Source: UBA6382 sp963631415 (GTDB taxonomy: Bacteria > Bacteroidota > Bacteroidia > Bacteroidales > Bacteroidaceae). Taken from it: a stretch of DNA of 8,019 bases. The notes beneath the pieces are model-generated. The model ran no database searches and was not told the DNA's origin. It saw nothing but the letters and a program-made list of their open reading frames with translations. Where the stretch lies: NCBI GenBank assembly GCA_963631415.1, contig CAVGQS010000116.1, positions 1 to 8,019 of the forward strand, in the 5' to 3' direction. The position numbers were made by a program, and so were the translations under genes. Positions 1-6,362 of this stretch are shown piece after piece; within the stretch, counting starts at the first letter, position 1; every line of letters starts with the position of its first letter.

Positions 1-14
1 CGAAACGTTGCAGC

Positions 15-98
15 GTTTCCGCGGAAATTTTTTCGTTAAGTCCGCACGAAAATTTTTTAAGTCCGCATAAAATTTTTTTAAGTCCTACTTTATAACTT
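15..98. repeat. 21-nt AT-rich tandem repeat, three copies
   Basis: TTAAGTCC recurs at 36-43, 57-64 and 78-85, exactly 21 nt apart. The first two units continue with GCA and then A- and T-runs. A degenerate earlier unit (TTCCGCGGAAATTTTTT) sits at about 17-33. The third unit decays after TTAAGTCC. Each junction holds an A-run followed by a T-run, so the DNA is likely intrinsically bent. No function can be assigned. It may be an intergenic slippage repeat or part of a regulatory region for a gene off the left edge. Confidence 0.7.
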
Positions 99-188
99 TG
101 AAGTGCTTGCGAGCCGTTTCCGAGTTGCGCTTCTGGGTGTTTAGCTTGCAGTTTTTGGCGGGCTTTGGCTGGAGGGGAATTGCTTGGC

Positions 189-225
189 AAAAAAAATCCG
201 CAGCCCTGTTGATTGGGGCTGCGGA
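189..225 (-). terminator. Rho-independent terminator after the TPR-DUF4301 operon
   Basis: A perfect 10-bp inverted repeat pairs TCCGCAGCCC (197-206) with GGGCTGCGGA (216-225) around a 9-nt loop. On the minus strand the stem is followed directly by eight U residues (A-run at 189-196). There is no T-run on the plus-strand side, so it works leftward only. It lies about 110 nt downstream of the DUF4301 stop codon and is the natural end of that transcript. Confidence 0.9.
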
Positions 226-270
226 CGGGTATGTGTTTTGTTGTTTGCTGCTTGGCTAAATATACTGCGA

Positions 271-336
271 TTTTGTCGATGGAACTGTATTTTTTTGCCG
301 ATGAAACCGTGAGTTTTTGTCGATGACGCCGTGTGT
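271..336. repeat. 22-nt tandem repeat, three copies, abutting the DUF4301 stop
   Basis: Three imperfect units start at 271, 293 and 315, each opening with TTTTGYCGATG followed by a more variable stretch containing an ACYGT- or CCGTG-like piece. The period is exactly 22 nt, seen in the G of TTTTG at 275, 297 and 319. The array ends at 336, the last base of the DUF4301 stop codon on the minus strand, so it forms the start of that gene's 3' untranslated region. No hairpin is obvious within a unit. Its function is unknown. Confidence 0.75.
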
Positions 337-1856
337 TATTGCAACGGTTGTGCCGGCTGGTGCTGGGGGCGCAAGAGGTCGTTGACGGTCTTGACGGGGT
401 TGAAGGTGGAGAGGGGCACCTCTACGAAGGCGGTGAGCCAGTCGCTCATGGCGCCGTTCCACAGACCGGGGTGCTCGAGGGCTTTGAGTTCGCGCCCGTC
501 CTTGGATTTTTGTGCGATGAAACCGGTGTTTTTGTCGACATATTTGCGGAGGTCGAAGCGCGTGCCGTCGTACGACTTCAGGGCGCAGACGAGGTCTACG
601 GGGTTGAAGTGGGTGCCGTTGCGGAACATCTCTGCCGAGGCGGGGTCGTTCATGTCTATCTGGTTGCTCTCAAGAATCTGCAAAGAGACGGTTCCATCGG
701 TGTTTTTGGCGAGGAACGGGCCGCCGCCGGGCTCGCCCACGTTCTTCACCATGGCGCACACTCGTATGGGGCGGTTGAGCTTCCGGCGCAGTTCGTCGGC
801 AGTGCACTTGAGTCCCTTGATGCAGAAGCGGTCCTCCAAGAAGGCCTTTATCTCCTGGAGCAGGGCGGGGGAGGCTGGCGCTGCGTCAAGCTGGCGCAGG
901 TAGGCGAACACCTGCTGCTGCAGCGTGACGAGGTAGGCGGCAATGAGTTTCTTGTAGCGCACGGTGTCGCCCTTGAGTCTGTCGGGCACCACGTTGTCGA
1001 TGTTTTTGATGAACACTATGTCAGCGTCGATGTCGGAGAGGTTCTCGATGAGTGAGCCGTGGCCTCCGGGACGGAAGAGCATCTGTCCGTCGTCGGTTCG
1101 GAATATCTCGTTGTCGGGAGTGACCGCCACGGTGTCGGTAGACGGTTTCTGCTGCGACAGCGTGATGCAGAACTTGGTGTGCAGCGCTGCCTCTGCCTTG
1201 GGCAGCACCTCGCGGAGGAGGCTTTCGAAGAGCGCCTGGTGCTCTGCAGAGACGGTGAAGTGGAGGTGGGCTGTGCCCGTGCTGTCCTTGGCGTAGAGCG
1301 CGCCCTCCACGAGGTGCTCCTCCAGTGGTGTGCGCGCCCCTTCCTTATATATATGGAACTTCAGCAGTCCCTTGGGTTTCTGTCCGTAGTTCATGCCCTC
1401 GGGCTGCAGCAAGGCTTTGACCACGTCCTTGTAGCGTCCGCCCTCAACGAGCTGGGCGATGCCCAAGCCGTAGAGCTTCTGGCACGTTGCGTCGAGTTCG
1501 TCGTGGAAGGCGAAGTTGGCGATGTGGGCAAAGAAAGTCTTCTCGAAGTCGGTGGTCGGCTCGCCGTAGTCGGCGCTGATGAAGGCAAAGAGGTTCTTGA
1601 ACATGCGCGAGGCGGCTCCGCTGGCGGGCACGAACTTCACTATCTTGCGGTCTGGCGAGGCGGCGCAGGCGTCCCACGTCTGGCACAACTCGTTAACCTC
1701 ACCGTCGTCAAACACCGTGATGCCGTTGCCGGTGGTGGCGGCTCCCGCGAGTCGGAGATATGGAAATCCTTGGCGCAGAGCCTGAAGTTGCTCTTCGAGT
1801 TGTTCGGGGGTGATGCCCCGCTTCTGCAGTTGGTTGAGGTCGTTGGGTTGTAGCAT
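336..1856 (-). CDS. DUF4301 family protein (predicted nucleotidyltransferase-like)
   Basis: This 506-residue protein starts at the ATG at 1854-1856 and stops with TAA at 336-338. I recognise it as DUF4301, a family of about 500 residues known from Bacteroidota with no established biochemical role. It has no signal peptide or membrane segment, so it is probably cytoplasmic. Conserved-looking blocks are KFVPASGAASRMFKNL (74-89), LFRPGGHGSLIENL (260-273), VFIKNIDNV (281-289), KNVGEPGGGPF (371-381) and LESNQID (395-401). The first block resembles the glycine-rich LxxGxGxRM signature of sugar nucleotidyltransferases, and GGHGSL plus IDN resemble the UDP-sugar pyrophosphorylase active site. A nucleotide-sugar-type fold is therefore my inference, not a demonstrated function. 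The C-terminus (HQPAQPLQ) is low in complexity. The gene lies 44 nt downstream of the TPR gene and is probably cotranscribed with it. Confidence 0.88.
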   Translation of the reverse strand: MLQPNDLNQLQKRGITPEQLEEQLQALRQGFPYLRLAGAATTGNGITVFDDGEVNELCQTWDACAASPDRKIVKFVPASGAASRMFKNLFAFISADYGEPTTDFEKTFFAHIANFAFHDELDATCQKLYGLGIAQLVEGGRYKDVVKALLQPEGMNYGQKPKGLLKFHIYKEGARTPLEEHLVEGALYAKDSTGTAHLHFTVSAEHQALFESLLREVLPKAEAALHTKFCITLSQQKPSTDTVAVTPDNEIFRTDDGQMLFRPGGHGSLIENLSDIDADIVFIKNIDNVVPDRLKGDTVRYKKLIAAYLVTLQQQVFAYLRQLDAAPASPALLQEIKAFLEDRFCIKGLKCTADELRRKLNRPIRVCAMVKNVGEPGGGPFLAKNTDGTVSLQILESNQIDMNDPASAEMFRNGTHFNPVDLVCALKSYDGTRFDLRKYVDKNTGFIAQKSKDGRELKALEHPGLWNGAMSDWLTAFVEVPLSTFNPVKTVNDLLRPQHQPAQPLQ

Positions 1857-1864
1857 GGCTTAGA

Positions 1865-1902
1865 GTGTTATCGGGTGTGGTTTGTGTTATCGGGCGTGGT
1901 TT
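1865..1902. repeat. 19-bp tandem duplication between the TPR and DUF4301 genes
   Basis: GTGTTATCGGGTGTGGTTT (1865-1883) is followed immediately by a second copy at 1884-1902 that differs at one base (T to C at the 12th position). The pair fills nearly all of the 44-nt gap between the two minus-strand genes and runs into the TPR stop codon (1901-1903). It looks like a recent duplication. It is not a palindrome, so it is not an obvious terminator. Confidence 0.9.
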
Positions 1903-2842
1903 ATTTGTGTCGTTCTATGGTGGCTCGCGCGCTGTCTATCGACGAAGCCGAAGCCCCCAGGCGCTGCGCCTTGAGTATGTCCTCCTCTGCCAGCCCTTTC
2001 TGTCCGGTGCGTCCGTAGAGCGCTGCGCGGCTGAGGTAGGCGGTTGGGTTGTCGGGCAGCAGGCTGATGGCTTTGTTGAAGTCGTAGAGCGCCATTTGGT
2101 TTTTGGAGGATTCCATCTCGAAGGTGCCCCTCATCTCGTAGAGCGACGCCGCCTTGGGGTTGCGCGCTATGAGGCGGTCCATGATGTCGATGGCCTCGCT
2201 GTGGTGACCCTGCCCCGCCTTTATCACCGCCACGGCGGTGTTGGCGGACTCGTGGTTGGGGTCTGTGGCGAGCACCTTCTGGTATTCAGCGAGGGCTTCG
2301 TTGCGCTTGCCCTGCTGCTGGTAGGCGTAGCCGCGGTAGAACATCACCTGGGTGTCCGCCGGCTTGAGGTCCAGGTACGTCGCGAAGCACCTGAGCGCCT
2401 TGTCGTAGTCTTTGAGCACCAGGTTGACTATGCCGCGGCGCTCGTAGGTCTTGGGCAGGTTCTCGTTGATGCGTATGGACTGGCGGTAGTAGTCGTCGGC
2501 GGTGCGGTAGTTGCCCTTGCGCTCGGAGAGCTGCCCCAGCTGGTAGAATATCTCGGCGTTGGACGGGTGGGACGGCAGGAAGTCGGTCGCCTCCCTGAAG
2601 GTCAGCTCCGCCAGGCTCAGCGAGTCGGCGAGCAGATGGCGGTAGCCCTTGCTCACCAGCGCCAGGTAGCGGTTTTGCTCCGCCTCGGTGTATCCCGTAG
2701 AGCCCGTGCTGCGGTCGGAGGGCGACGCCGACTCAATGCGCGGCTTGTTGCCGAGGTCCACCCTCGCCTGCCCGGCGGCAGCCAAGGGGGAGAGGGCGGC
2801 GGCAGCCGCTGCCAGAATCATTGTGAGGCGTCGTGTCTTCAT
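1901..2842 (-). CDS. Secreted tetratricopeptide-repeat protein
   Basis: This protein of 313 residues begins at the ATG at 2840-2842, giving MKTRRLTMILAAAAAALSPL: a basic start, an Ala-rich hydrophobic core and likely signal-peptidase I cleavage near AAAGQA (about residue 25). An in-frame ATG eight codons upstream (2864-2866) is rejected because it overlaps the -7 promoter box. After a Ser/Thr-rich linker (about 34-52), about seven 34-residue TPR units run to near the C-terminus. Examples are AEIFYQLGQLSERKGNYRTA, VMFYRGYAYQQQGKRNEALA and SLYEMRGTFEMESSKNQMAL. TPR units are protein-binding helix pairs. A periplasmic scaffold or adaptor role is likely, but no partner can be named. It has no N-terminal lipobox cysteine. 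It is first in a likely two-gene operon with the DUF4301 gene. Confidence 0.88.
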   Translation of the reverse strand: MKTRRLTMILAAAAAALSPLAAAGQARVDLGNKPRIESASPSDRSTGSTGYTEAEQNRYLALVSKGYRHLLADSLSLAELTFREATDFLPSHPSNAEIFYQLGQLSERKGNYRTADDYYRQSIRINENLPKTYERRGIVNLVLKDYDKALRCFATYLDLKPADTQVMFYRGYAYQQQGKRNEALAEYQKVLATDPNHESANTAVAVIKAGQGHHSEAIDIMDRLIARNPKAASLYEMRGTFEMESSKNQMALYDFNKAISLLPDNPTAYLSRAALYGRTGQKGLAEEDILKAQRLGASASSIDSARATIERHK

Positions 2843-2863
2843 TGAGAAAGATGGTTGATGCGG

Positions 2864-2871
2864 CAAATGTA
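2864..2871 (-). promoter_or_regulatory. Bacteroidota -7 box for the TPR-DUF4301 operon
   Basis: On the minus strand TACATTTG matches the Bacteroidota primary-sigma -7 consensus TAnnTTTG. The expected upstream TTTG (-33) is not clear at normal spacing. Transcription would begin near 2857, giving a short leader of about 15 nt before the ATG at 2842. This box therefore also decides the start codon. It sits in the divergent region with the GH89 promoter; nothing else is evident between 2872 and 3041. Confidence 0.6.
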
Positions 2872-3041
2872 GCGAAATTAAACAGACCGCAGCCGATGTT
2901 TGCCCTTAAATATTGTTAGAGGCAGGGCTGAGGCGTCCCGATGGCAAATGAATAAGTTCCGGTTTTTATGCCCGATATTCACGAAACGACTGAATAGCGG
3001 GGCGTTTTGGCCGCGCTGGTATGATTTTCATTGCATAATTC

Positions 3042-3071
3042 TTTGCGGGTGGCGAAATTTCCCTATCTTTG
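3042..3071 (+). promoter_or_regulatory. Bacteroidota promoter for the GH89 gene
   Basis: TTTG at 3042-3045 and TATCTTTG at 3064-3071 match the -33 TTTG and -7 TAnnTTTG consensus with an 18-nt gap. Transcription would start near 3078, leaving an A-rich leader of about 60 nt before the ATG at 3141. No Shine-Dalgarno sequence is present, as is usual in this phylum. Confidence 0.8.
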
Positions 3072-3140
3072 TGGTCCGTTTGGCTTGGCCGGGCGTATGT
3101 TCTCGCTATATTTATTCACAATCAAAATATCCAACAACAA

Positions 3141-5468
3141 ATGAAAAGACTTTTTGCTATTGCTTTGAGCCTTGTGCTCACATTGGGAGCTATGGCAGAC
3201 GACCTCTCGACCTTCAACGGGCTGGTAGGACGACTGCTCCCCAACCTGTCTTCGCAGATTGAGGGCAAGAAACTGCCCGCCAAGAAGACCGGCGACTACT
3301 TCCAACTGTCCACGGAGAACGGAAAACTCATCGTCGGCGGCAACAACGCCAACTCTATGGCAGTGGGACTGAACTACTACCTCAAGTACTACTGCAACAC
3401 GGTGGTTTCGTGGTTTGTGGACGACAAGTTTGACGCCCCCAAGGCCATCGTGCCCATCAGCGAGCCCGTCACCATCAACGCCCGCGTGAAGAACCGCTTC
3501 TTCCTCAACTACTGCACCTTTGGCTACACCATGCCGTGGTGGAGCTGGAAGGACTGGGAGCACCTCATAGACTGGATGGCGCTCAACGGCGTCAACCTGC
3601 CGCTCGCCATCACCGGCCAGGAGGCTGTCTGGCGCAAGGTGTGGATGAAGATGGGACTCACCGACGAGGAGGTGCGCTCTTACTTCACCGGCCCTGCCCA
3701 CCTGCCCTGGCACCGCATGATGAACATTGACCGCTGGCCCGGCGAGGAAGGTGCCATCACCTCCGTGCCCATGTCGTGGCTCAACGACCAGGAGGAGCTG
3801 CAGAAGCAGATAGTGAAGCGCGAGCGCGAGTTCAACATGCGCCCCGTGCTGCCCGCCTTTGCCGGCCACGTGCCCGAGGAACTGTCCAAGTATTATCCCG
3901 ACGCCAAGATTACCAAGATAGCAGCCTGGTCGGGCTACTCCGACCAGTACGCCTGCTCCTACCTCGACCCGCAGGACAAACTCTATCCGCAGATCCAGAA
4001 ACTCTTTATGGAGGAGGAGATCAAGGCCTACGGCACCGACCATATCTACGGCCTCGACCTCTTCAACGAGCTTGAGCCGCCTTCGTACAAGTCGGACTAC
4101 CTTGCACTGCAGGGCAAGCACACCTACGAGAACCTCAAGAAGGTTGACCCCAAGGCCGTGTGGCTCCAGATGACCTGGCTCTTCTACAACGAGTGGAAAG
4201 ACTGGGGCGTGCGCGAAAACAAGAACGGCGACGCGGCCGCTCCCGGCGAGCCCGGCGACTCATGCGCACGCATCCGCAAGTATATCACTTCCTATCCCAA
4301 GGACCGCTCGCTGCTGCTCGACTACTACTGCGAGAAGACCGAGATATGGAAGAAGACCGACAAGTACTATGGCGTACCTTATATATGGTGCTACCTGGGC
4401 AACTTCGGCGGCAACACCTCGCTCAGCGGCAACCTCGCTGAGGTCAACAAGCGCATTGAGAACACCTACAAGAACGGCGGCTCCAACTTCTCGGGCATAG
4501 GCTCTACGCTCGAGGGCTTCGACTGCAACACCTTCATGTATGAGTATGTCTTCGAGAAGGCTTGGGAGATAGACCAGACCAACGACGTGACCAAGTGGAT
4601 AGAGCATGTGGCCGACGAGCGCTCGGGCGTCAAGGACGAGAACATACGCGCCGCATGGCGACTGCTCAGCGAGACCGTCTACACCGAGGCAGACCACCCG
4701 GGACAGTGCCCGCAGATGAACGTGCGCCCCTTCATGTCAGACAAGTGGGGTGAGAGTGAAAACAAATTCCGCACCTACTACCGCAACGTGGGCGTCAAAT
4801 ATGACAACAAGGACCTGCTCGACGCCATCGAACTGCTCCTGAAGGGCAAGAGCTCCGCTCAGAACTACCAGCTCGACGTGGTCAACTTCACCCGCCAGCT
4901 GCTGGGCAACTACTCCTACGCCGTCTTCTCCGGCTACAAGCAGGCATACCGCAAGGGCGACTACAACACCATGCAGGAGAAGGAGCGACTGATGCTCTCG
5001 CTCATGGAAGACGTAGACCGCCTCTGCGCCACCCAGAACACCTTCCTCGTGGGCCGCTGGATAGCACAGGCGCGCGCCAAGGGCGGCGCCGACTCTCTCG
5101 AGACCAAGTACTACGAGCAGAACGCCCGCAACCTGCTCACCACCTGGGGTGAGAAGGCCTCGCTGCTCAACGACTACGCCAGCCGCGAGTGGAACGGCCT
5201 CGTAGGCACCTTCTACGCCCAGCGCTACAAGTTCTTCTTCGCTGCCGTAAACAAGGCCTTCGTTGAGGGCAAGGAGTTTGGCGAGAAGGAAGAGAAAGAG
5301 GTGCAGAAGACCATCACAGACTTTGAAGAGAAGTGGTGGAAGGACTGCCTCTATGAGTTCCCCTCCAAGCCGCAGGGCGACGGAGTGGCCATAGCTCGCG
5401 AACTCGTGGCCAAGTGGAAACCCTACATCATGGCCAACGGCGACACCAAGTACCGCAAGAACAAGTAA
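3141..5468 (+). CDS. Secreted alpha-N-acetylglucosaminidase, GH89 (NAGLU family)
   Basis: A 775-residue exo-hydrolase predicted to remove terminal alpha-linked N-acetylglucosamine from glycans such as mucin O-glycans or heparan-type chains. The start at 3141 gives MKRLFAIALSLVLTLGAMA followed by DD, a clear type I signal peptide cleaved near residue 19; the frame is open upstream but the earlier in-frame codons overlap the promoter. It has no lipobox cysteine, so it is periplasmic or exported. Domain order follows the NAGLU family: an N-terminal domain (about 20-105), a TIM-barrel (about 112-450, starting near KNRFFLNYCTFGYTMPWWSW) and an alpha-helical C-terminal domain (about 455-765). The DLFNELEPP motif places the likely acid/base at Glu310, and STLEGFDCNTFMYEY places the likely nucleophile at Glu458, by analogy with human Glu316 and Glu446. 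Length matches bacterial relatives without carbohydrate-binding modules. It stands alone between its own promoter and terminator, with no susC/susD or sulfatase in view. Confidence 0.95.
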   Translation: MKRLFAIALSLVLTLGAMADDLSTFNGLVGRLLPNLSSQIEGKKLPAKKTGDYFQLSTENGKLIVGGNNANSMAVGLNYYLKYYCNTVVSWFVDDKFDAPKAIVPISEPVTINARVKNRFFLNYCTFGYTMPWWSWKDWEHLIDWMALNGVNLPLAITGQEAVWRKVWMKMGLTDEEVRSYFTGPAHLPWHRMMNIDRWPGEEGAITSVPMSWLNDQEELQKQIVKREREFNMRPVLPAFAGHVPEELSKYYPDAKITKIAAWSGYSDQYACSYLDPQDKLYPQIQKLFMEEEIKAYGTDHIYGLDLFNELEPPSYKSDYLALQGKHTYENLKKVDPKAVWLQMTWLFYNEWKDWGVRENKNGDAAAPGEPGDSCARIRKYITSYPKDRSLLLDYYCEKTEIWKKTDKYYGVPYIWCYLGNFGGNTSLSGNLAEVNKRIENTYKNGGSNFSGIGSTLEGFDCNTFMYEYVFEKAWEIDQTNDVTKWIEHVADERSGVKDENIRAAWRLLSETVYTEADHPGQCPQMNVRPFMSDKWGESENKFRTYYRNVGVKYDNKDLLDAIELLLKGKSSAQNYQLDVVNFTRQLLGNYSYAVFSGYKQAYRKGDYNTMQEKERLMLSLMEDVDRLCATQNTFLVGRWIAQARAKGGADSLETKYYEQNARNLLTTWGEKASLLNDYASREWNGLVGTFYAQRYKFFFAAVNKAFVEGKEFGEKEEKEVQKTITDFEEKWWKDCLYEFPSKPQGDGVAIARELVAKWKPYIMANGDTKYRKNK

Positions 5469-5498
5469 AGACCCAGTCCCCACAAGGGGCAACAATAC

Positions 5499-5547
5499 AA
5501 AAAAAGCCGCAAGCAGACACCCTGATGCCCGCTTGCGGCTTTTTTTT
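5499..5547. terminator. Bidirectional Rho-independent terminator after GH89
   Basis: GCCGCAAGC (5506-5514) pairs perfectly with GCTTGCGGC (5531-5539) around a 16-nt loop. It is preceded by seven A (5499-5505) and followed by eight T (5540-5547). The flanking A/T runs extend the stem and make it functional on both strands. It begins about 30 nt after the GH89 stop. A small CCCC-ACAA-GGGG hairpin (5478-5489) precedes it. There is no convergent gene here, so only the plus-strand use is evident. Confidence 0.95.
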
Positions 5548-5606
5548 ATGACGCTGCATTCCTTATATATATATGTGTGGTTCGGTTCCCCTTTTTAGCC
5601 GCCAAA

Positions 5607-5638
5607 CTTGTTCTGCCGCACAAAAAGCGGTAAATTTG
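5607..5638 (+). promoter_or_regulatory. Probable Bacteroidota promoter for greA
   Basis: TAAATTTG at 5631-5638 is an exact -7 (TAnnTTTG) match. CTTG at 5607-5610 is a three-of-four match to the -33 TTTG with a 20-nt gap. A small inverted repeat, CCGC (5616-5619) with GCGG (5627-5630), sits in the spacer. Transcription would begin near 5645, about 50 nt before the greA ATG. Confidence 0.7.
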
Positions 5639-5695
5639 CCCCCACTGTCCTGTCGCAGCGGGGCGCAAATTACGAACTCACACACATTCTATGCT

Positions 5696-6160
5696 ATGGA
5701 ATACATGTCGAAAGAGGGCTACGACAAACTCGTGGCCGAAATAGAACAGCTGGAAAAAGTCGACCTGCCGGCGGCACGCGACGCCATCGCCGAGGCGCGC
5801 GACAAGGGCGACCTGAGCGAGAACTTCGAGTACCACGCCGCCAAGCGCGAGCAAGGCCGCATACTCGGCCGCATCCGCTTTAAGCGCCGAGTGCTCGAAA
5901 ACGCCCGCGTGCTCGACCGCTCTCGCCTGCAGGACGACGTGGTGGGGCTGCTGAGCCGAGTCAAGATAACCAACCTCTCCAACAATATGTCAATGACCTA
6001 CGTGGTGGTCAGTCCCCACGAGACCAACCTGCGCGAGGGCAAGATCTCCATCAAGTCGCCCATAGGCCAGGCGCTGGTGGGCAAGAAGGCGGGCGACGTG
6101 GTCGACGTCAATGTGCCGGCTGGTGTAGTCCGTCTGCGCATTGACAGCGTGTCGCTCTGA
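5696..6160 (+). CDS. greA: Transcript cleavage factor GreA
   Basis: This 154-residue protein rescues backtracked RNA polymerase by inserting its coiled-coil into the secondary channel and stimulating cleavage of the nascent RNA. Residues 1-75 form the long N-terminal coiled-coil. The tip motif GDLSENFEYHAAKREQ carries the catalytic acidic residues Asp39 and Glu42 (equivalent to E. coli Asp41 and Glu44). Residues about 80-154 form the FKBP-like domain that docks on polymerase, ending in SPIGQALVGKKAGDVVDV. The ATG at 5696 (MEYMSKEGYDKL) fits the usual Bacteroidota GreA start; a second ATG three codons on (5705) is possible. The frame stays open upstream to 5573, but that would run through the promoter and is rejected. 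It is a single gene. No clear terminator follows, so some read-through into hsp20 is possible. Confidence 0.96.
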   Translation: MEYMSKEGYDKLVAEIEQLEKVDLPAARDAIAEARDKGDLSENFEYHAAKREQGRILGRIRFKRRVLENARVLDRSRLQDDVVGLLSRVKITNLSNNMSMTYVVVSPHETNLREGKISIKSPIGQALVGKKAGDVVDVNVPAGVVRLRIDSVSL

Positions 6161-6195
6161 CATCATAAATACCATATCTCTGAGGCATGCGTAAC

Positions 6196-6251
6196 TGCCA
6201 TTTTGGCACTCTCAGACCTCCTCTAAAATTGTAGTTTTGCCATTTTGGCAC
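6196..6251. promoter_or_regulatory. Twin palindromic operator upstream of hsp20
   Basis: TGCCATTTTGGCAC occurs identically at 6196-6209 and 6238-6251. The core TGCCA-TTT-TGGCA is a perfect 5-bp inverted repeat. The copies are exactly 42 bp apart, about four helical turns, so a bound regulator would face the same side of the DNA. A further half-site, CTGGCACG, lies at 6263-6270. They sit between greA and the hsp20 start, in the right place for a heat-shock or envelope-stress regulator or an enhancer-binding activator. The regulator is unknown. Confidence 0.75.
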
Positions 6252-6262
6252 GTTCCTGGGCG

Positions 6263-6290
6263 CTGGCACGCCGCGTGTGTTATATATCTG
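6263..6290 (+). promoter_or_regulatory. Candidate hsp20 promoter (sigma-54-like -24 or degenerate -7)
   Basis: Two weak readings overlap. CTGGCACG at 6263-6270 matches the sigma-54 -24 box exactly, but the -12 position reads GTGT (6275-6278) rather than TTGC. Alternatively, TATATCTG at 6283-6290 is one base from the Bacteroidota TAnnTTTG -7 box, without a good -33. Either would start transcription at about 6290-6297, leaving a leader of about 70 nt before the ATG. That leader carries a small hairpin, AGCTC-CAAG-GGGCT, at 6302-6315. Confidence 0.35.
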
Positions 6291-6351
6291 TGAAAGCCGA
6301 AAGCTCCAAGGGGCTGAGGCCAGAACAAATATAAAAACAACAATTAAAAAT

Positions 6352-6357
6352 AGGAGG
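6352..6357 (+). promoter_or_regulatory. Strong Shine-Dalgarno sequence for hsp20
   Basis: AGGAGG lies 5 nt before the hsp20 ATG at 6363, inside an A/T-rich leader. This is unusual because Bacteroidota genes rarely use Shine-Dalgarno pairing; the other complete genes in this window have no comparable site. Confidence 0.8.
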
Positions 6358-6362
6358 TTATT

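Larger units (their letters stand above)
1..335. other. Non-coding left flank
   Basis: No convincing gene lies in this stretch. It holds a 21-nt tandem repeat at about 15-98, a minus-strand terminator at 189-225 and a 22-nt tandem repeat at 271-336. Positions 99-188 show nothing I can assign. The first bases could encode the last residues of a gene entering from the left: plus-strand frame 1 closes with TAA at 37-39. However, all three plus frames stay open briefly because the repeat period is a multiple of three, so this is not supported as a coding sequence. A TAACTTTG at 93-100 matches the Bacteroidota -7 box but has no TTTG partner upstream and no gene downstream on that strand. Confidence 0.6.

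Noticed and set aside
1..98. CRISPR array
   Set aside because: The 21-nt units are contiguous, with no unique spacers.
93..100. TAACTTTG as a plus-strand promoter for a small RNA
   Set aside because: There is no -33 TTTG at suitable spacing, no downstream gene and no plus-strand terminator.
333..1853. Long plus-strand open frames (333-1055, 1059-1853) opposite the DUF4301 gene
   Set aside because: They are antisense shadows of a GC-rich gene; the minus-strand product shows recognisable family blocks and these do not.
1865..2845. 326-codon plus-strand frame opposite the TPR gene
   Set aside because: Arg/Val/Gly-rich composition without any motif; the minus strand encodes clear TPR units and a signal peptide.
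3063..5495. Minus-strand frames of 352, 145 and 252 codons opposite the GH89 gene
   Set aside because: Leu/Val/His-rich shadow translations caused by GC-biased codons; the plus strand carries the GH89 motifs.
1345..5573. Recurring CCTTATATATA strings at about 1345, 4378 and 5562
   Set aside because: Two lie inside coding sequence, one on each strand, and encode ordinary residues; short AT dinucleotide runs are likely coincidence.
5573..5695. Upstream start for GreA at 5573
   Set aside because: It would add 41 residues unlike any GreA and run through the -7 promoter box at 5631-5638.
6246..6260. Full sigma-54 promoter at the second palindrome
   Set aside because: TGGCACG is followed by TGGG instead of TTGC at the -12 spacing, so the essential GC is missing.
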